A stretch of DNA of 64,000 bases. Origin: G965215225 sp965215225 (lineage in GTDB: Bacteria; Pseudomonadota; Gammaproteobacteria; CBDBNL01; JAAOII01). The stretch covers positions 1,178,001-1,242,000 of the forward strand of contig OZ244039.1 in the NCBI GenBank assembly GCA_965215225.1, in the 5' to 3' direction. The translations under genes and the position numbers were made by a program. Shown here in pieces: positions 8,813-17,117 of the stretch (position 1 is its first letter; the number at the start of each line of letters is the position of its first letter). The notes under the pieces were generated by a model. It ran no database searches. It had not been told where the DNA came from and saw only the letters and a list, made by a program, of their open reading frames with translations.

Positions 8813-9985
8813 ATGGCAATTAATCCAACCAACATAATCGGTAGTTCTAATAATGAACTGGAATTTCTTAAGCGCAAAGTTGCTTCCATTAGAAATGATA
8901 TTGCCAAAGAATATACCCGTAAGCACCCTCACCCATGGATAATTGCTTTCTCGGCGGGGAAAGACTCTACTCTACTAGCTCAATTTGTTTTTGAAGTGAT
9001 ACTGGATATAGAGAAGAAAGAGAGGAAACGTCCTATTTTTCTTATCTCCAATGATACGCTAGTAGAGTCCCCCTTAGTCATTCGTCATCTTTACAAACAA
9101 ACCAATGCAATAAAAAAGATGATGCAAGAAAATGGTATTGCTGGTGAGGTTGCCGTGACTAAACCAAAAAAAGATGATACTTTCTGGGTTAACCTTATTG
9201 GCAGGGGTTACCCGCCCCCAACTCGCTTCTTCCGATGGTGTACTACGCGAATGAAAATTGATCCGACCAGCAGTTATGTAGCAAAAAAGCTAAACTTTTA
9301 TAAAAAGATTTATATGTTACTGGGAGTGCGAATCGCCGAATCTGCTCAGCGCAAAAAGAGCATTCAAAAACACACTATGCGAGGCTCTAAGTTTTCCCCT
9401 CATAGTTCTATGCCAAATTGTTCTATTTATAAGCCCATTAAAAATCTATCAGATGATGAAGTATGGCTTACTTTATTCCAACGCAAACCCCCTTGGGGTA
9501 ATAGTCATAGAGACCTAATCACTCTTTACCGCAATGCCAAAGGTGGCGAATGTCCCTTGGTGATCAGCGAGGAGGATACTCCTTCTTGCGGAACCGCCTC
9601 ACCTCGCTTCGGCTGCTGGATGTGCACTGTTGTGGATAAAGACAAAAGCCTTGGCGGCTTGGTAGATTCTGGTTTTGAAGAATTTAGTCCTTTGATGGAT
9701 TTTCGCGACGAGATAAAGGAATTGCGACAAGACAGAAGCAAGCGAATGGATATCAGGCGTGATGGTAAAGTAAAAAAAGCAAAAGATGGTTCCATCATAC
9801 CTGGTCCATTTACTTTAGAGGTGCGGGCGGCATTATTAGAGAAGCTTCTAGAGCTGCAAAAGGAAACTCAAATGTCCTTAATAGATGACTACGAAATAGG
9901 TTATATTAAACGGTTATGGGAAAAGGACAAGAAGATCTTATCTTGGGTAACTCACCAATATAAACCTAAAAGAAAATTAGTATGA
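8813..9985 (+). CDS. DndC/SspD-like DNA phosphorothioation sulfurtransferase (PAPS reductase fold)
   Basis: A 390-residue protein of the ATP-pyrophosphatase/PAPS-reductase family. The nucleotide loop FSAGKDST lies at 46-53. C143 (RWCTTRMK) and the cluster C247, C259, C268, C271 (ECP...SCG...GCWMC) match the iron-sulfur cysteines of DndC, the enzyme that, with a cysteine desulfurase, puts sulfur on the DNA backbone. It is shorter than typical DndC (about 500 residues). Its stop overlaps the next start by 4 bases, so it is coupled to the DUF262 genes. No DndA/IscS, DndB, DndD, DndE or SspB/SspC partner is in the window. If it modifies DNA, sulfur must come from a desulfurase elsewhere. Confidence 0.85.
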   Translation: MAINPTNIIGSSNNELEFLKRKVASIRNDIAKEYTRKHPHPWIIAFSAGKDSTLLAQFVFEVILDIEKKERKRPIFLISNDTLVESPLVIRHLYKQTNAIKKMMQENGIAGEVAVTKPKKDDTFWVNLIGRGYPPPTRFFRWCTTRMKIDPTSSYVAKKLNFYKKIYMLLGVRIAESAQRKKSIQKHTMRGSKFSPHSSMPNCSIYKPIKNLSDDEVWLTLFQRKPPWGNSHRDLITLYRNAKGGECPLVISEEDTPSCGTASPRFGCWMCTVVDKDKSLGGLVDSGFEEFSPLMDFRDEIKELRQDRSKRMDIRRDGKVKKAKDGSIIPGPFTLEVRAALLEKLLELQKETQMSLIDDYEIGYIKRLWEKDKKILSWVTHQYKPKRKLV

Positions 9986-11733
9986 TGATCGAAAATTATA
10001 TTATCCCGACGAGTAGAAGATTAGCTGACTTCTTCTATTCAAGGGAATTTTGTATTCCTTCATATCAACGAAGCTATGACTGGCCTGAGGAGTTAGTTGA
10101 AGAATTATTAATGGATTTCCACTATGCCATTGATCAAGAGGAATCTTGCTATTTTCTTGGCATCATCATTTTATCTAGTGGAGATGAAGGAAAATTAGAA
10201 GTAATAGATGGCCAACAACGAATAGTAACTCTCTCTTTACTGATGCTAGGTTTCAGGGATTTCATCAAAAAAGAAAAGCTTTTTTCCGACGATGATAAGG
10301 TTATGTTTGAGCTTAGCAAAATGTTATGGACTTCACCTATATCAAGTAATACAAACAAAACCCCCAGGCTAATGCTAAATAATGAAGTAAGCAACTCTTT
10401 CTATCATAATATGCTCTCAGAAAAGAAACAACTCCAGCCACAAGACCATGTTAGCAAAAGGTTGAAGAAGGCATATGATAGGATAATGGCTTTTTTGACA
10501 AAAGAATATGGTAGTAATGGTGTCAATAAAGAACAATTTGGTGGTTTTATTGAATTTATATTAAACAAAGTTATGATAGTAGCCATTAACACCGATAAAG
10601 AGAAGATAGATGCCTATGAAGTATTTGAAGTGTTAAATGATAGGAGATTAGAACTGGCTCAGGTAGATCTACTTAAAAATTATCTCTTTAGAAAAATGGA
10701 AGGTCATCATAATAAAAATGCTGTTATAGAGCAGTGGGAGAACCTAGAAGAAAGATTTAGGCGAAACAAAGAAACAGACCTTAAACACTGCATAGAATCA
10801 TATTTCTTGGCAAAGGTTGGCTACTTCCAACCTAAAAAACTATATAGCGTAGTAAGAAACCATACCGAAGGCAAGACATCTGGTAAGAGTTCTAACAAAG
10901 ATAGCAAAGAAATAACAAAAAAGATTGTTAGCTATATGGACGACCTGGATCAAAACAATGCTGCAACCTACTATCTTCAAATTAGAAATAATAATCAAGC
11001 CCTATGGAAGGAGTTCCCGCCTACAACAGCAAAATATGTTAATTTTCTAAGAGAATTTAACATCCTATACTCCACCTTATTAGTGCCACTACTAAAAGAC
11101 TGGGACTATGAAAGTATAGATAGATACTATCAAATAATATATTATTTGATGTTACGCATATATTCAACTACTGGTTCATTACCAATAAATAGATTACAGC
11201 CTTTGTTTACTGACTTGGCCCATCAGATTTATACTGATAAGCTGGATAACTTAAAGGAGATTAACCAGAGATACTTAAACAACTTTCAAGATTCTTATCG
11301 TCAAGTTACTGATGACGACACCTTTATGAGCCTTTTCTCTTCTCTTTCATTTAGAGTAAAAAAGGCGAAAAAGATACTACTAGCTTTAGTAAAGGATAGC
11401 CAACAGATAGAAATTGACGACTTAGATTGTGTTCCTGTGCTTCCTTATAAAGGAGACCCAAGACAATGGAATAATTTTGATAAAGAAAGTCGCGAACATT
11501 ATTGCCAAAGGTTAGGAAACTATATCCTATTAGAAGCAGATCTTATTGAAGACTCTATGGATAAGTTACCCTATGAACAAAAAACGACTTCCTATTTTCG
11601 GTCAAGAATGTCGATGACTAGATCTCTTATGAAAGAATTCCCTCAATGGAGTCCAGCTAGCATTAGAAAACGCCAAGAAAACATGTCCAAGGAGGCCTGC
11701 AAACTATGGTCTATTAATAGAATTGAAGTCTAA
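9982..11733 (+). CDS. DUF262 (GmrS/SspE-like) protein with degenerate HNH (DUF1524) domain
   Basis: A 583-residue protein. The N-terminal DUF262 domain carries IPSYQRSYDW at 25-34 and DGQQR at 76-80, the nucleotide-hydrolysing and modification-sensing motifs of GmrS, DndB-like and SspE proteins. The middle is helical. The C-terminus aligns with the DUF1524 nuclease of the following gene, but where that gene has LEHILPK this one has LDCVPVLP, so the catalytic His is Cys483; the later GN is kept (LGNYILL). The nuclease is probably dead while the sensing domain is intact. The start overlaps the DndC-like stop (ATGA), and 39 bases separate it from its paralogue. Confidence 0.85.
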   Translation: MMIENYIIPTSRRLADFFYSREFCIPSYQRSYDWPEELVEELLMDFHYAIDQEESCYFLGIIILSSGDEGKLEVIDGQQRIVTLSLLMLGFRDFIKKEKLFSDDDKVMFELSKMLWTSPISSNTNKTPRLMLNNEVSNSFYHNMLSEKKQLQPQDHVSKRLKKAYDRIMAFLTKEYGSNGVNKEQFGGFIEFILNKVMIVAINTDKEKIDAYEVFEVLNDRRLELAQVDLLKNYLFRKMEGHHNKNAVIEQWENLEERFRRNKETDLKHCIESYFLAKVGYFQPKKLYSVVRNHTEGKTSGKSSNKDSKEITKKIVSYMDDLDQNNAATYYLQIRNNNQALWKEFPPTTAKYVNFLREFNILYSTLLVPLLKDWDYESIDRYYQIIYYLMLRIYSTTGSLPINRLQPLFTDLAHQIYTDKLDNLKEINQRYLNNFQDSYRQVTDDDTFMSLFSSLSFRVKKAKKILLALVKDSQQIEIDDLDCVPVLPYKGDPRQWNNFDKESREHYCQRLGNYILLEADLIEDSMDKLPYEQKTTSYFRSRMSMTRSLMKEFPQWSPASIRKRQENMSKEACKLWSINRIEV

Positions 11734-11772
11734 TTAGTTGTTCTAAATATGAATCGCAGAAAATAATAAGAG

Positions 11773-13605
11773 ATGAAGACAGAAGATTATATAAAGCCTA
11801 AATCTGTAAACCTGGAAAGTCTTTTTGGAGAGGGGTATTCTGAGCTTATCATCCCTGAATATCAACGCACCTATGATTGGAAAAAGAATTTAGTTGAGGA
11901 CTTTTTACAAGACTTATGGGATGCTTTTAATAAAAAAAGACCCGCATATTTTATTGGAGCAGTGATTCTTTCTGAAGAAGAGAGGTCTGATAAGAAATTT
12001 GACGTAGTTGATGGACAACAAAGAATAGTTACTATATCGCTATTAATAGCACATATAGCAGCTAAAATGGAAGAATTAAAGGAAGACTCAAGCTTGGCAA
12101 AAGAAGAGCGCGCAAAGCTAGGCGACTGGAAAGTTCGTTTATATGACCATATTATTAAAAAAGAAAACGGTGAAACTCGAGTGAAGTTCCATCACCCTGA
12201 TCATCAAAGGGTATATGAAGGTCTTCTTCAGCACGAGATCCCCAGTAAAAAGGGAGATCACGCAATAAAGAACTTGAAGGATAATTACAAACGAATAAAA
12301 GACTACCTTGAGAAAAGGTTTTTTAACAAAAAAAGTGCTCCCTCCGAAATATCCTCGAGATTACAGGAATTTAGGAAATTCCTGTTTGAACAGGTTCTCC
12401 TGACAATATTAAGTTCAGAGGAAAATAAACTAGATGCTTATGAAATATTTGAAGTGTTGAATGATAGAAGACAAGAATTAACTCAGATTGACCTACTAAA
12501 GAACTATTTCTTTCGCACAGGTAAGGATTCCAATTATTCTAATAATATTGAACATAATTGGAAAGGATTAACAGAGCGTTTCGCAAAAAATGGAAAAAGT
12601 CAACGGAATATGCAAGAATGCATAGAGGCGTATTTTATGTATCAATTTGGTGTCTTTCCAACAAGAAGACTTTACCGAGAAGTAAAAGACAAGATTGAGG
12701 GGCGAGACAGTATTCGAAGGAAGGCACCAAACCCTATTGGTGCTGCAAATCAGATTAAAAGATATACTGAAGAACTAAAAGATAAAGCGGTCGAAATCTA
12801 TTGGGATATCAAAGAAAATAGAGAGAAATCAAACTACATTCGAGCAAAAAGGAAAAAAAATCTAGATACTAGACAATATATTGGTTTCTTAAGAAATTTT
12901 AGTGTTCTATATCCTAGCCTATTAGCACCGCCATTAAAAGATCATTGGGATAAGGAAGATGTTGCGAAATACTATAAGTTACTATACTATTTTATCCTTC
13001 GTATATATTCAACCCAGTACACTTTTCCTGCTAACAGACTACAACCTTTCTTTGCCAACCTAGCCCAAAAGATTAGAACAGAAAAAGATGGGAATAGGGA
13101 TTTTAAGAATTTTCAAGCAGTTAAAAAGTACATGATAAATGAATTGAAAAACAACTATAACCAAAGCTTTAAAAAAGGATCTTTTATTACAAATTTTTCT
13201 TCCTTAAAAAAGAACACCAATAAGGATGCGAGAATAATTTTACTAGAAATAAATTATCTTTATTCAACTAAAGAGAAGAGGATAGACCCAAATGAGGTAG
13301 ATTTGGAACATATTCTTCCTAAAAAATGGAAAAATAAACAAAAGAAGTGGGAATACTTCACAGCAGAAAAGGATGAGAAGTATCTAACTTGGTTAGGTAA
13401 CCTCACCTTATGGAGTAAAGACGATAATAGGGAGTCACAAGATAGCTCATATGATGAGAAAAAAGACAAGTATAAAAAATCAACAATAGAAATCACAAGG
13501 GAAATATCAAAGGACTATGAAGAATGGAGTCCAGAAGCCATTGAAAAGAGGCAAGAAGCTTGGGCAAAGAAGGCAGAAAAATCCTGGCGGCTTGAAAAAG
13601 TCTAG
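11773..13605 (+). CDS. DUF262-DUF1524 (GmrSD/SspE-like) modification-dependent nuclease
   Basis: A 610-residue paralogue of the preceding protein with an intact active site. IPEYQRTYDW lies at 27-36 and DGQQR at 80-84 in the DUF262 domain. The C-terminal DUF1524 HNH nuclease has DLEHILPKKW (H513) and LGNLTLW (N543). This is the architecture of GmrSD and of SspE, which senses phosphorothioate DNA and nicks invading DNA. Downstream of a DndC-like sulfurtransferase, it is the likely effector. The pair with one active and one inactive nuclease suggests a heteromer or a regulator-effector split; that is inference. Confidence 0.88.
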   Translation: MKTEDYIKPKSVNLESLFGEGYSELIIPEYQRTYDWKKNLVEDFLQDLWDAFNKKRPAYFIGAVILSEEERSDKKFDVVDGQQRIVTISLLIAHIAAKMEELKEDSSLAKEERAKLGDWKVRLYDHIIKKENGETRVKFHHPDHQRVYEGLLQHEIPSKKGDHAIKNLKDNYKRIKDYLEKRFFNKKSAPSEISSRLQEFRKFLFEQVLLTILSSEENKLDAYEIFEVLNDRRQELTQIDLLKNYFFRTGKDSNYSNNIEHNWKGLTERFAKNGKSQRNMQECIEAYFMYQFGVFPTRRLYREVKDKIEGRDSIRRKAPNPIGAANQIKRYTEELKDKAVEIYWDIKENREKSNYIRAKRKKNLDTRQYIGFLRNFSVLYPSLLAPPLKDHWDKEDVAKYYKLLYYFILRIYSTQYTFPANRLQPFFANLAQKIRTEKDGNRDFKNFQAVKKYMINELKNNYNQSFKKGSFITNFSSLKKNTNKDARIILLEINYLYSTKEKRIDPNEVDLEHILPKKWKNKQKKWEYFTAEKDEKYLTWLGNLTLWSKDDNRESQDSSYDEKKDKYKKSTIEITREISKDYEEWSPEAIEKRQEAWAKKAEKSWRLEKV

Positions 13606-13616
13606 TCTCAAAAGGC

Positions 13617-13622
13617 TATAAT
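13617..13622 (+). promoter_or_regulatory. Probable -10 box before the PhyH-like gene
   Basis: TATAAT lies 12 bases after the DUF262 stop and 38 bases before ATG 13661. A Shine-Dalgarno-like AAGAGGA precedes that ATG, so the dioxygenase gene probably has its own promoter. Confidence 0.5.
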
Positions 13623-13660
13623 ATGAATTTTCACTTAGTTAAACTGGTAAGAGGATCATT

Positions 13661-14485
13661 ATGTTATTAGAACAGCATATGAAAGAGCTTGTTGAGGGGG
13701 ATGGGTATATTACTCTGCCTCAGTTGTTTAGTTCTGAGGCTATTAAGCAGGCAAGGGATATCATTTTGGAGCATTCCAATAAGGAGGATACTAAGGTAAC
13801 CCACTTCCACGGCGCTCATAAGGACCAAATATCGCTCCAAAGGCGGGTCTGGAATCTGTTGAATAAAGGGGATGTCTTTGTGGATATGGTGCAGCATCCA
13901 AAGGTTGTAGAGGTTGTTGGCAAATTTCTTGGCTCGGAGTTTTGCTTGGGTTCGATTGCTGCCAATCGTATTCTACCCGGCGGACCAGGTCAAGAGCCTC
14001 ATATAGACTATCCCTATTGGGACATGTATAAAAGAGAAAGTTTTCCTTATGGCATCAACCCAAGCTTCCCCCTTAATTGTCAGGTAACCGTGATGTTGGA
14101 TGACTTTGTTGCTGAAAACGGTGCCACAGCTGTCTTACCCGGCTCACAGGTTTGGGGCAGATATCCAAAGAAAGAAGAAGAGAAGATGTTCTATGATAAG
14201 GCAAAGCGGATGACTGGCAAAGCAGGAGACGTCGCCATTTTCTATGGTATGGTCTGGCATTGTGCCATGCCGAATCACAGTGATTCGGACCGAACTGCTA
14301 TTTTGATTCAGTATTTGCCAAAATTTATCAAGCCAATGGAAGATCAACAGCATGGGGTTCGGCAAGAGGTTATTGCCAATGCAACTCCCATTCTCAAGCA
14401 GTTATTAGGCTTTGACTATCCCTATCCTCAGCTATTGGATGAAGCGGATGAAGGGAATACTGAAGGACGGGAACAGGCTAAATAG
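13661..14485 (+). CDS. Phytanoyl-CoA dioxygenase (PhyH) family Fe(II)/2-oxoglutarate oxygenase
   Basis: A 274-residue cytoplasmic oxygenase. The iron-binding triad is visible as PHIDYP (H114, D116) and VWHCAMPN (H200), with R211 (DRTAIL) in the 2-oxoglutarate position. Family members hydroxylate small molecules, lipids or secondary metabolites, and the substrate cannot be told from sequence. It has its own promoter-like box and Shine-Dalgarno and is followed by copies of its own 3' end. Its position next to the DUF262 genes may be incidental. Confidence 0.85.
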   Translation: MLLEQHMKELVEGDGYITLPQLFSSEAIKQARDIILEHSNKEDTKVTHFHGAHKDQISLQRRVWNLLNKGDVFVDMVQHPKVVEVVGKFLGSEFCLGSIAANRILPGGPGQEPHIDYPYWDMYKRESFPYGINPSFPLNCQVTVMLDDFVAENGATAVLPGSQVWGRYPKKEEEKMFYDKAKRMTGKAGDVAIFYGMVWHCAMPNHSDSDRTAILIQYLPKFIKPMEDQQHGVRQEVIANATPILKQLLGFDYPYPQLLDEADEGNTEGREQAK

Positions 14486-14815
14486 AATCTGCCTTATATA
14501 CTCATCAGCTATTAGACGAGGCGGACGAACCGGATGAAGGGAACGGAACGAAGCGGGTGAGGACAACAAGACGAGTGAGGACAACGGGACGAAGCGGGTG
14601 AAGGTAACAGGACGAAGCGGGTGAGGACAGCGGGACGAAGCGGGTAAAGGCAACAGGACGGCAACAGGCTAACTAAAATCTGTCTTATTATATACTCATC
14701 AACCATTAAACGAAATAGATTCGGACAACGGGACGAGGCAGGTGAAGGGAACGGGACGAGACGGGTGAAGGGAACAGGACGAAGCGGATGAAGGGAACGG
14801 GACGGGAACAGGCTA
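14437..14815 (+). repeat. Tandem degenerate copies of the PhyH-like gene 3' end
   Basis: The last codons (gatgaagcggatgaaggg, ggacgggaacaggctaaata) and the next 35 bases (aatctgccttatatactcat) recur twice more at about 14505-14700 and 14700-14818. In between are many 20-24-bp subunits of the type ggacgaagcgggtgaagg. The copies contain stops. No gene lies between 14486 and 14845. Confidence 0.85.
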
Positions 14816-14845
14816 AATAAAATCCGAAACTATTTTCACCCTATT

Positions 14846-15265
14846 TCATTCCAGCACCTGACAGCTAAAATCTATCTTATCTATATCGGTTAAATTCCGT
14901 GCTGCCCCAATATTAGAGCTGGCTGTTATCATAACTCGCTTTTCATCCCCCAAAGGAGCGCAAGCGCCCCAGCTGAGAGAAAACTCTGTTCCCTCTTGAG
15001 CGCAGCCCAGTCTCACAAAGTCTTGCGATGGGATTATTTCAGACGACCTATGGTAGACAGTAGAATCTGTCTTAGAAAGACAAAACCACATGAGCGCAAC
15101 TGGATTGGCGCAACGATTATGAACCAGATCTTTGGTCCGCGCCTCACTAATATCAACACACTCTTCACCAAGTTCGGTTCGCGAATGAGAACCATCATGG
15201 GCATTCCCCTCTTGGTTTAGAAGCAAGAGATAACAAACCATCAAAGCAGTCCAATAGTTCCTCAT
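14846..15265 (-). CDS. Small secreted cysteine-containing protein of unknown family
   Basis: From the ATG at 15265 the protein has 139 residues and begins with a short signal-like segment (MRNYWTALMVCYLLLL) before a polar mature part with six cysteines. A longer ORF starts at 15328, but its extra 21 residues would bury the signal peptide and overlap an IS-end relic, so I prefer the inner start. I recognise no family. The Cys spacing would suit a disulfide-bonded periplasmic protein. A TATACA box lies about 20 bases upstream, inside the IS-end relic. Confidence 0.45.
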   Translation of the reverse strand: MRNYWTALMVCYLLLLNQEGNAHDGSHSRTELGEECVDISEARTKDLVHNRCANPVALMWFCLSKTDSTVYHRSSEIIPSQDFVRLGCAQEGTEFSLSWGACAPLGDEKRVMITASSNIGAARNLTDIDKIDFSCQVLE

Positions 15266-15275
15266 TATCCAATTA

Positions 15276-15310
15276 GGGAATTGTATACTATCTTTCGCAA
15301 ATCTATAAAT
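15276..15310. repeat. Diverged solo end of the IS1595-family element
   Basis: The 35 bases gggaattgtatac...ctataaat match the left inverted repeat of the IS at 50012-50046 at most positions, and the match continues a few bases further (aataacgag versus aataatgag). No transposase is left, so it is a relic or the trace of a lost non-autonomous copy. Its outward face points at the small secreted-protein gene. Confidence 0.65.
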
Positions 15311-15514
15311 AACGAGGTGGCTTAACATTTAATAAAGTGTAACACCTGTTGCTAAATTATGATCTACTTGGCCGTGCTTTCAAAGGCAGACGCCTTGCTT
15401 CCTGCTATTAATTGAGTTTCTTGGCTAATAGTAGAAAGACAAGGATATAAGCGCCGAGCTATAAAGCGCATGCTCTTTGCTTCTCTTCTCATTTTTTCTT
15501 TCTCTGAAAGCTGG

Positions 15515-15612
15515 GTATAATGCTTTTTAGACATATTGAAAAGCTATCTATTGTTATGTTTAGATAGAATTGTCCAATCCCATCCAAGAAGATTGCACCT
15601 ATGATGTAAATT
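15515..15612 (+). repeat. Dispersed intergenic repeat, family B copy 1
   Basis: gtataatgctttttagac, atattgaaaagctatc and, further on, gcacctatgatgtaaattc match 58340-58410 closely. The gap 15311-15689 has no gene that I can support; it contains this repeat and the lpd promoter. Confidence 0.65.
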
Positions 15613-15659
15613 CATGAATCTAAATAGGACTATTTTGCTATATTAGAGGGAGATACCAT

Positions 15660-15665
15660 TATAAT
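15660..15665 (+). promoter_or_regulatory. Probable -10 box of the lpd-sucC operon
   Basis: TATAAT lies 24 bases before ATG 15690. No Shine-Dalgarno is evident in the leader. Confidence 0.55.
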
Positions 15666-15689
15666 GACTGCTATTAACTAACTAGATCT

Positions 15690-17117
15690 ATGGATAAATA
15701 TGATGTTATAGTCATAGGGGCGGGTCCAGCCGGCTATGTCTGTGCTATTAAGTGTGCCCAGCTGGGCTTTAGAACCCTATGTGTGGAAAAATGGCAAGAT
15801 GCCAACAAGAAGCAGCTCTTGGGTGGCACCTGTCTCAATGTCGGCTGTATTCCATCTAAGGCATTGCTGGAAACCTCTCATAAGTATTTTATGGCGCAAG
15901 AAGAATTTAGCGCTGAGGGTATCAAGATTAACCAGCTAAGCATGGACCTAGCCGCCATGCAGGCGCGCAAGAATGCCATCATTAACAAGCTATGTTCGGG
16001 AGTGGCTTCGTTGTTTAAGGCAAATGGTGTTGAGAGTGCTTTTGGCAGTGGCAGGCTATTGAAGTCTCGCCAAGTAGAGGTCACGGATAATAAGGGAAAG
16101 AATACCCTCTATCAAGCAGACAATGTGGTTCTTGCCAGTGGGTCGGTTCCCATTGAACTTCCCTTTGCCCCTTTTGATGGCAAGAACATAGTAGATTCTA
16201 CTGGCGCCCTGGCATTCACTGAGGTGCCTAAGCGACTTGGTGTGATAGGGGCAGGTATCATAGGATTGGAGCTGGGCAGCGTATGGCGGCGATTGGGTGC
16301 TGAGGTGGTGGTCTTAGAAGCCTTAGAGGACCTATTGCCGATGGTGGATTCCCAAATCAGCAAGGATGCAGCCAGGCACTTCAAAAAACAGGGACTGGAT
16401 ATTCGGTTAGGTGCTGTGGTTGCCAAAGCGAAGAAGGGGAAAGACCTAAGTATTGGCTATAAGGATTCTGGCGGTGAGCAACAGCTCAGGGTAGATAAGC
16501 TAGTAGTCGCAGTGGGGCGAAAGCCGTTTAGTGAGGGGCTCTTGGGCGATGACTGCGGCGTCAAGCAGGATGAGAAGGGTTTTGTGATTGTTGATGATCA
16601 GTGTCGAACAGATGCTGAAAATGTCTATGCCATAGGCGATCTGGTGAGAGGTCCTATGCTGGCTCATAAGGGTTCGGAGGAGGGCGTGATGGTAGCAGAG
16701 CTGATAAGTAATAAGAAGGCCGAGATGAACTATGGCGCCATTCCAAGTGTCATCTATACTGCACCAGAAATTGCTTGGGTTGGCATCAATGAAGAAGAGG
16801 CGCGCCAACAGGGTATTGATTATAAGAGCGGGACCTTTCCTTTTGCCGCCAGTGGGCGCGCTATGGCTAATAACGATGTGCGCGGCCTGGTGAAGATCAT
16901 AGCGGACAAGAAGACAGATGCGGTTCTTGGCGTCCATATCATAGGCCCTCAAGCCGGCGAACTCATTGCTCAGGCGGTTCTGGCAATGGAGTTTATGGCA
17001 AGCTCTGAGGATATCCAGCTCAGCATCTTTGCCCATCCTACCCTAGGGGAAGCCATTCATGAGGCGGCTCTAGCAGTTGATGGGCGGGCTATTCATGCGA
17101 TTGCGCCGCGAAGATGA
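15690..17117 (+). CDS. lpd: Dihydrolipoyl dehydrogenase (E3)
   Basis: A 475-residue flavoprotein that reoxidises dihydrolipoamide in the 2-oxoacid dehydrogenase complexes. The FAD fold GAGPAGYVCA is at 10-20, the redox disulfide GGTCLNVGC at 45-53 (C48, C53), an NAD-binding GAGIIGLELG near 190, and the C-terminal catalytic HPTLGEAIHEAAL with H449 and E454. Length is normal. Its stop overlaps the sucC start by 4 bases, so E3 is translated with succinyl-CoA synthetase; the sucA/sucB genes that often precede are not in the window. Confidence 0.97.
   Translation: MDKYDVIVIGAGPAGYVCAIKCAQLGFRTLCVEKWQDANKKQLLGGTCLNVGCIPSKALLETSHKYFMAQEEFSAEGIKINQLSMDLAAMQARKNAIINKLCSGVASLFKANGVESAFGSGRLLKSRQVEVTDNKGKNTLYQADNVVLASGSVPIELPFAPFDGKNIVDSTGALAFTEVPKRLGVIGAGIIGLELGSVWRRLGAEVVVLEALEDLLPMVDSQISKDAARHFKKQGLDIRLGAVVAKAKKGKDLSIGYKDSGGEQQLRVDKLVVAVGRKPFSEGLLGDDCGVKQDEKGFVIVDDQCRTDAENVYAIGDLVRGPMLAHKGSEEGVMVAELISNKKAEMNYGAIPSVIYTAPEIAWVGINEEEARQQGIDYKSGTFPFAASGRAMANNDVRGLVKIIADKKTDAVLGVHIIGPQAGELIAQAVLAMEFMASSEDIQLSIFAHPTLGEAIHEAALAVDGRAIHAIAPRR

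Noticed and set aside
15329..15660. Possible small RNA gene upstream of lpd
   Set aside because: A promoter-like box is present, but I see no stable terminator hairpin or recognised RNA family.
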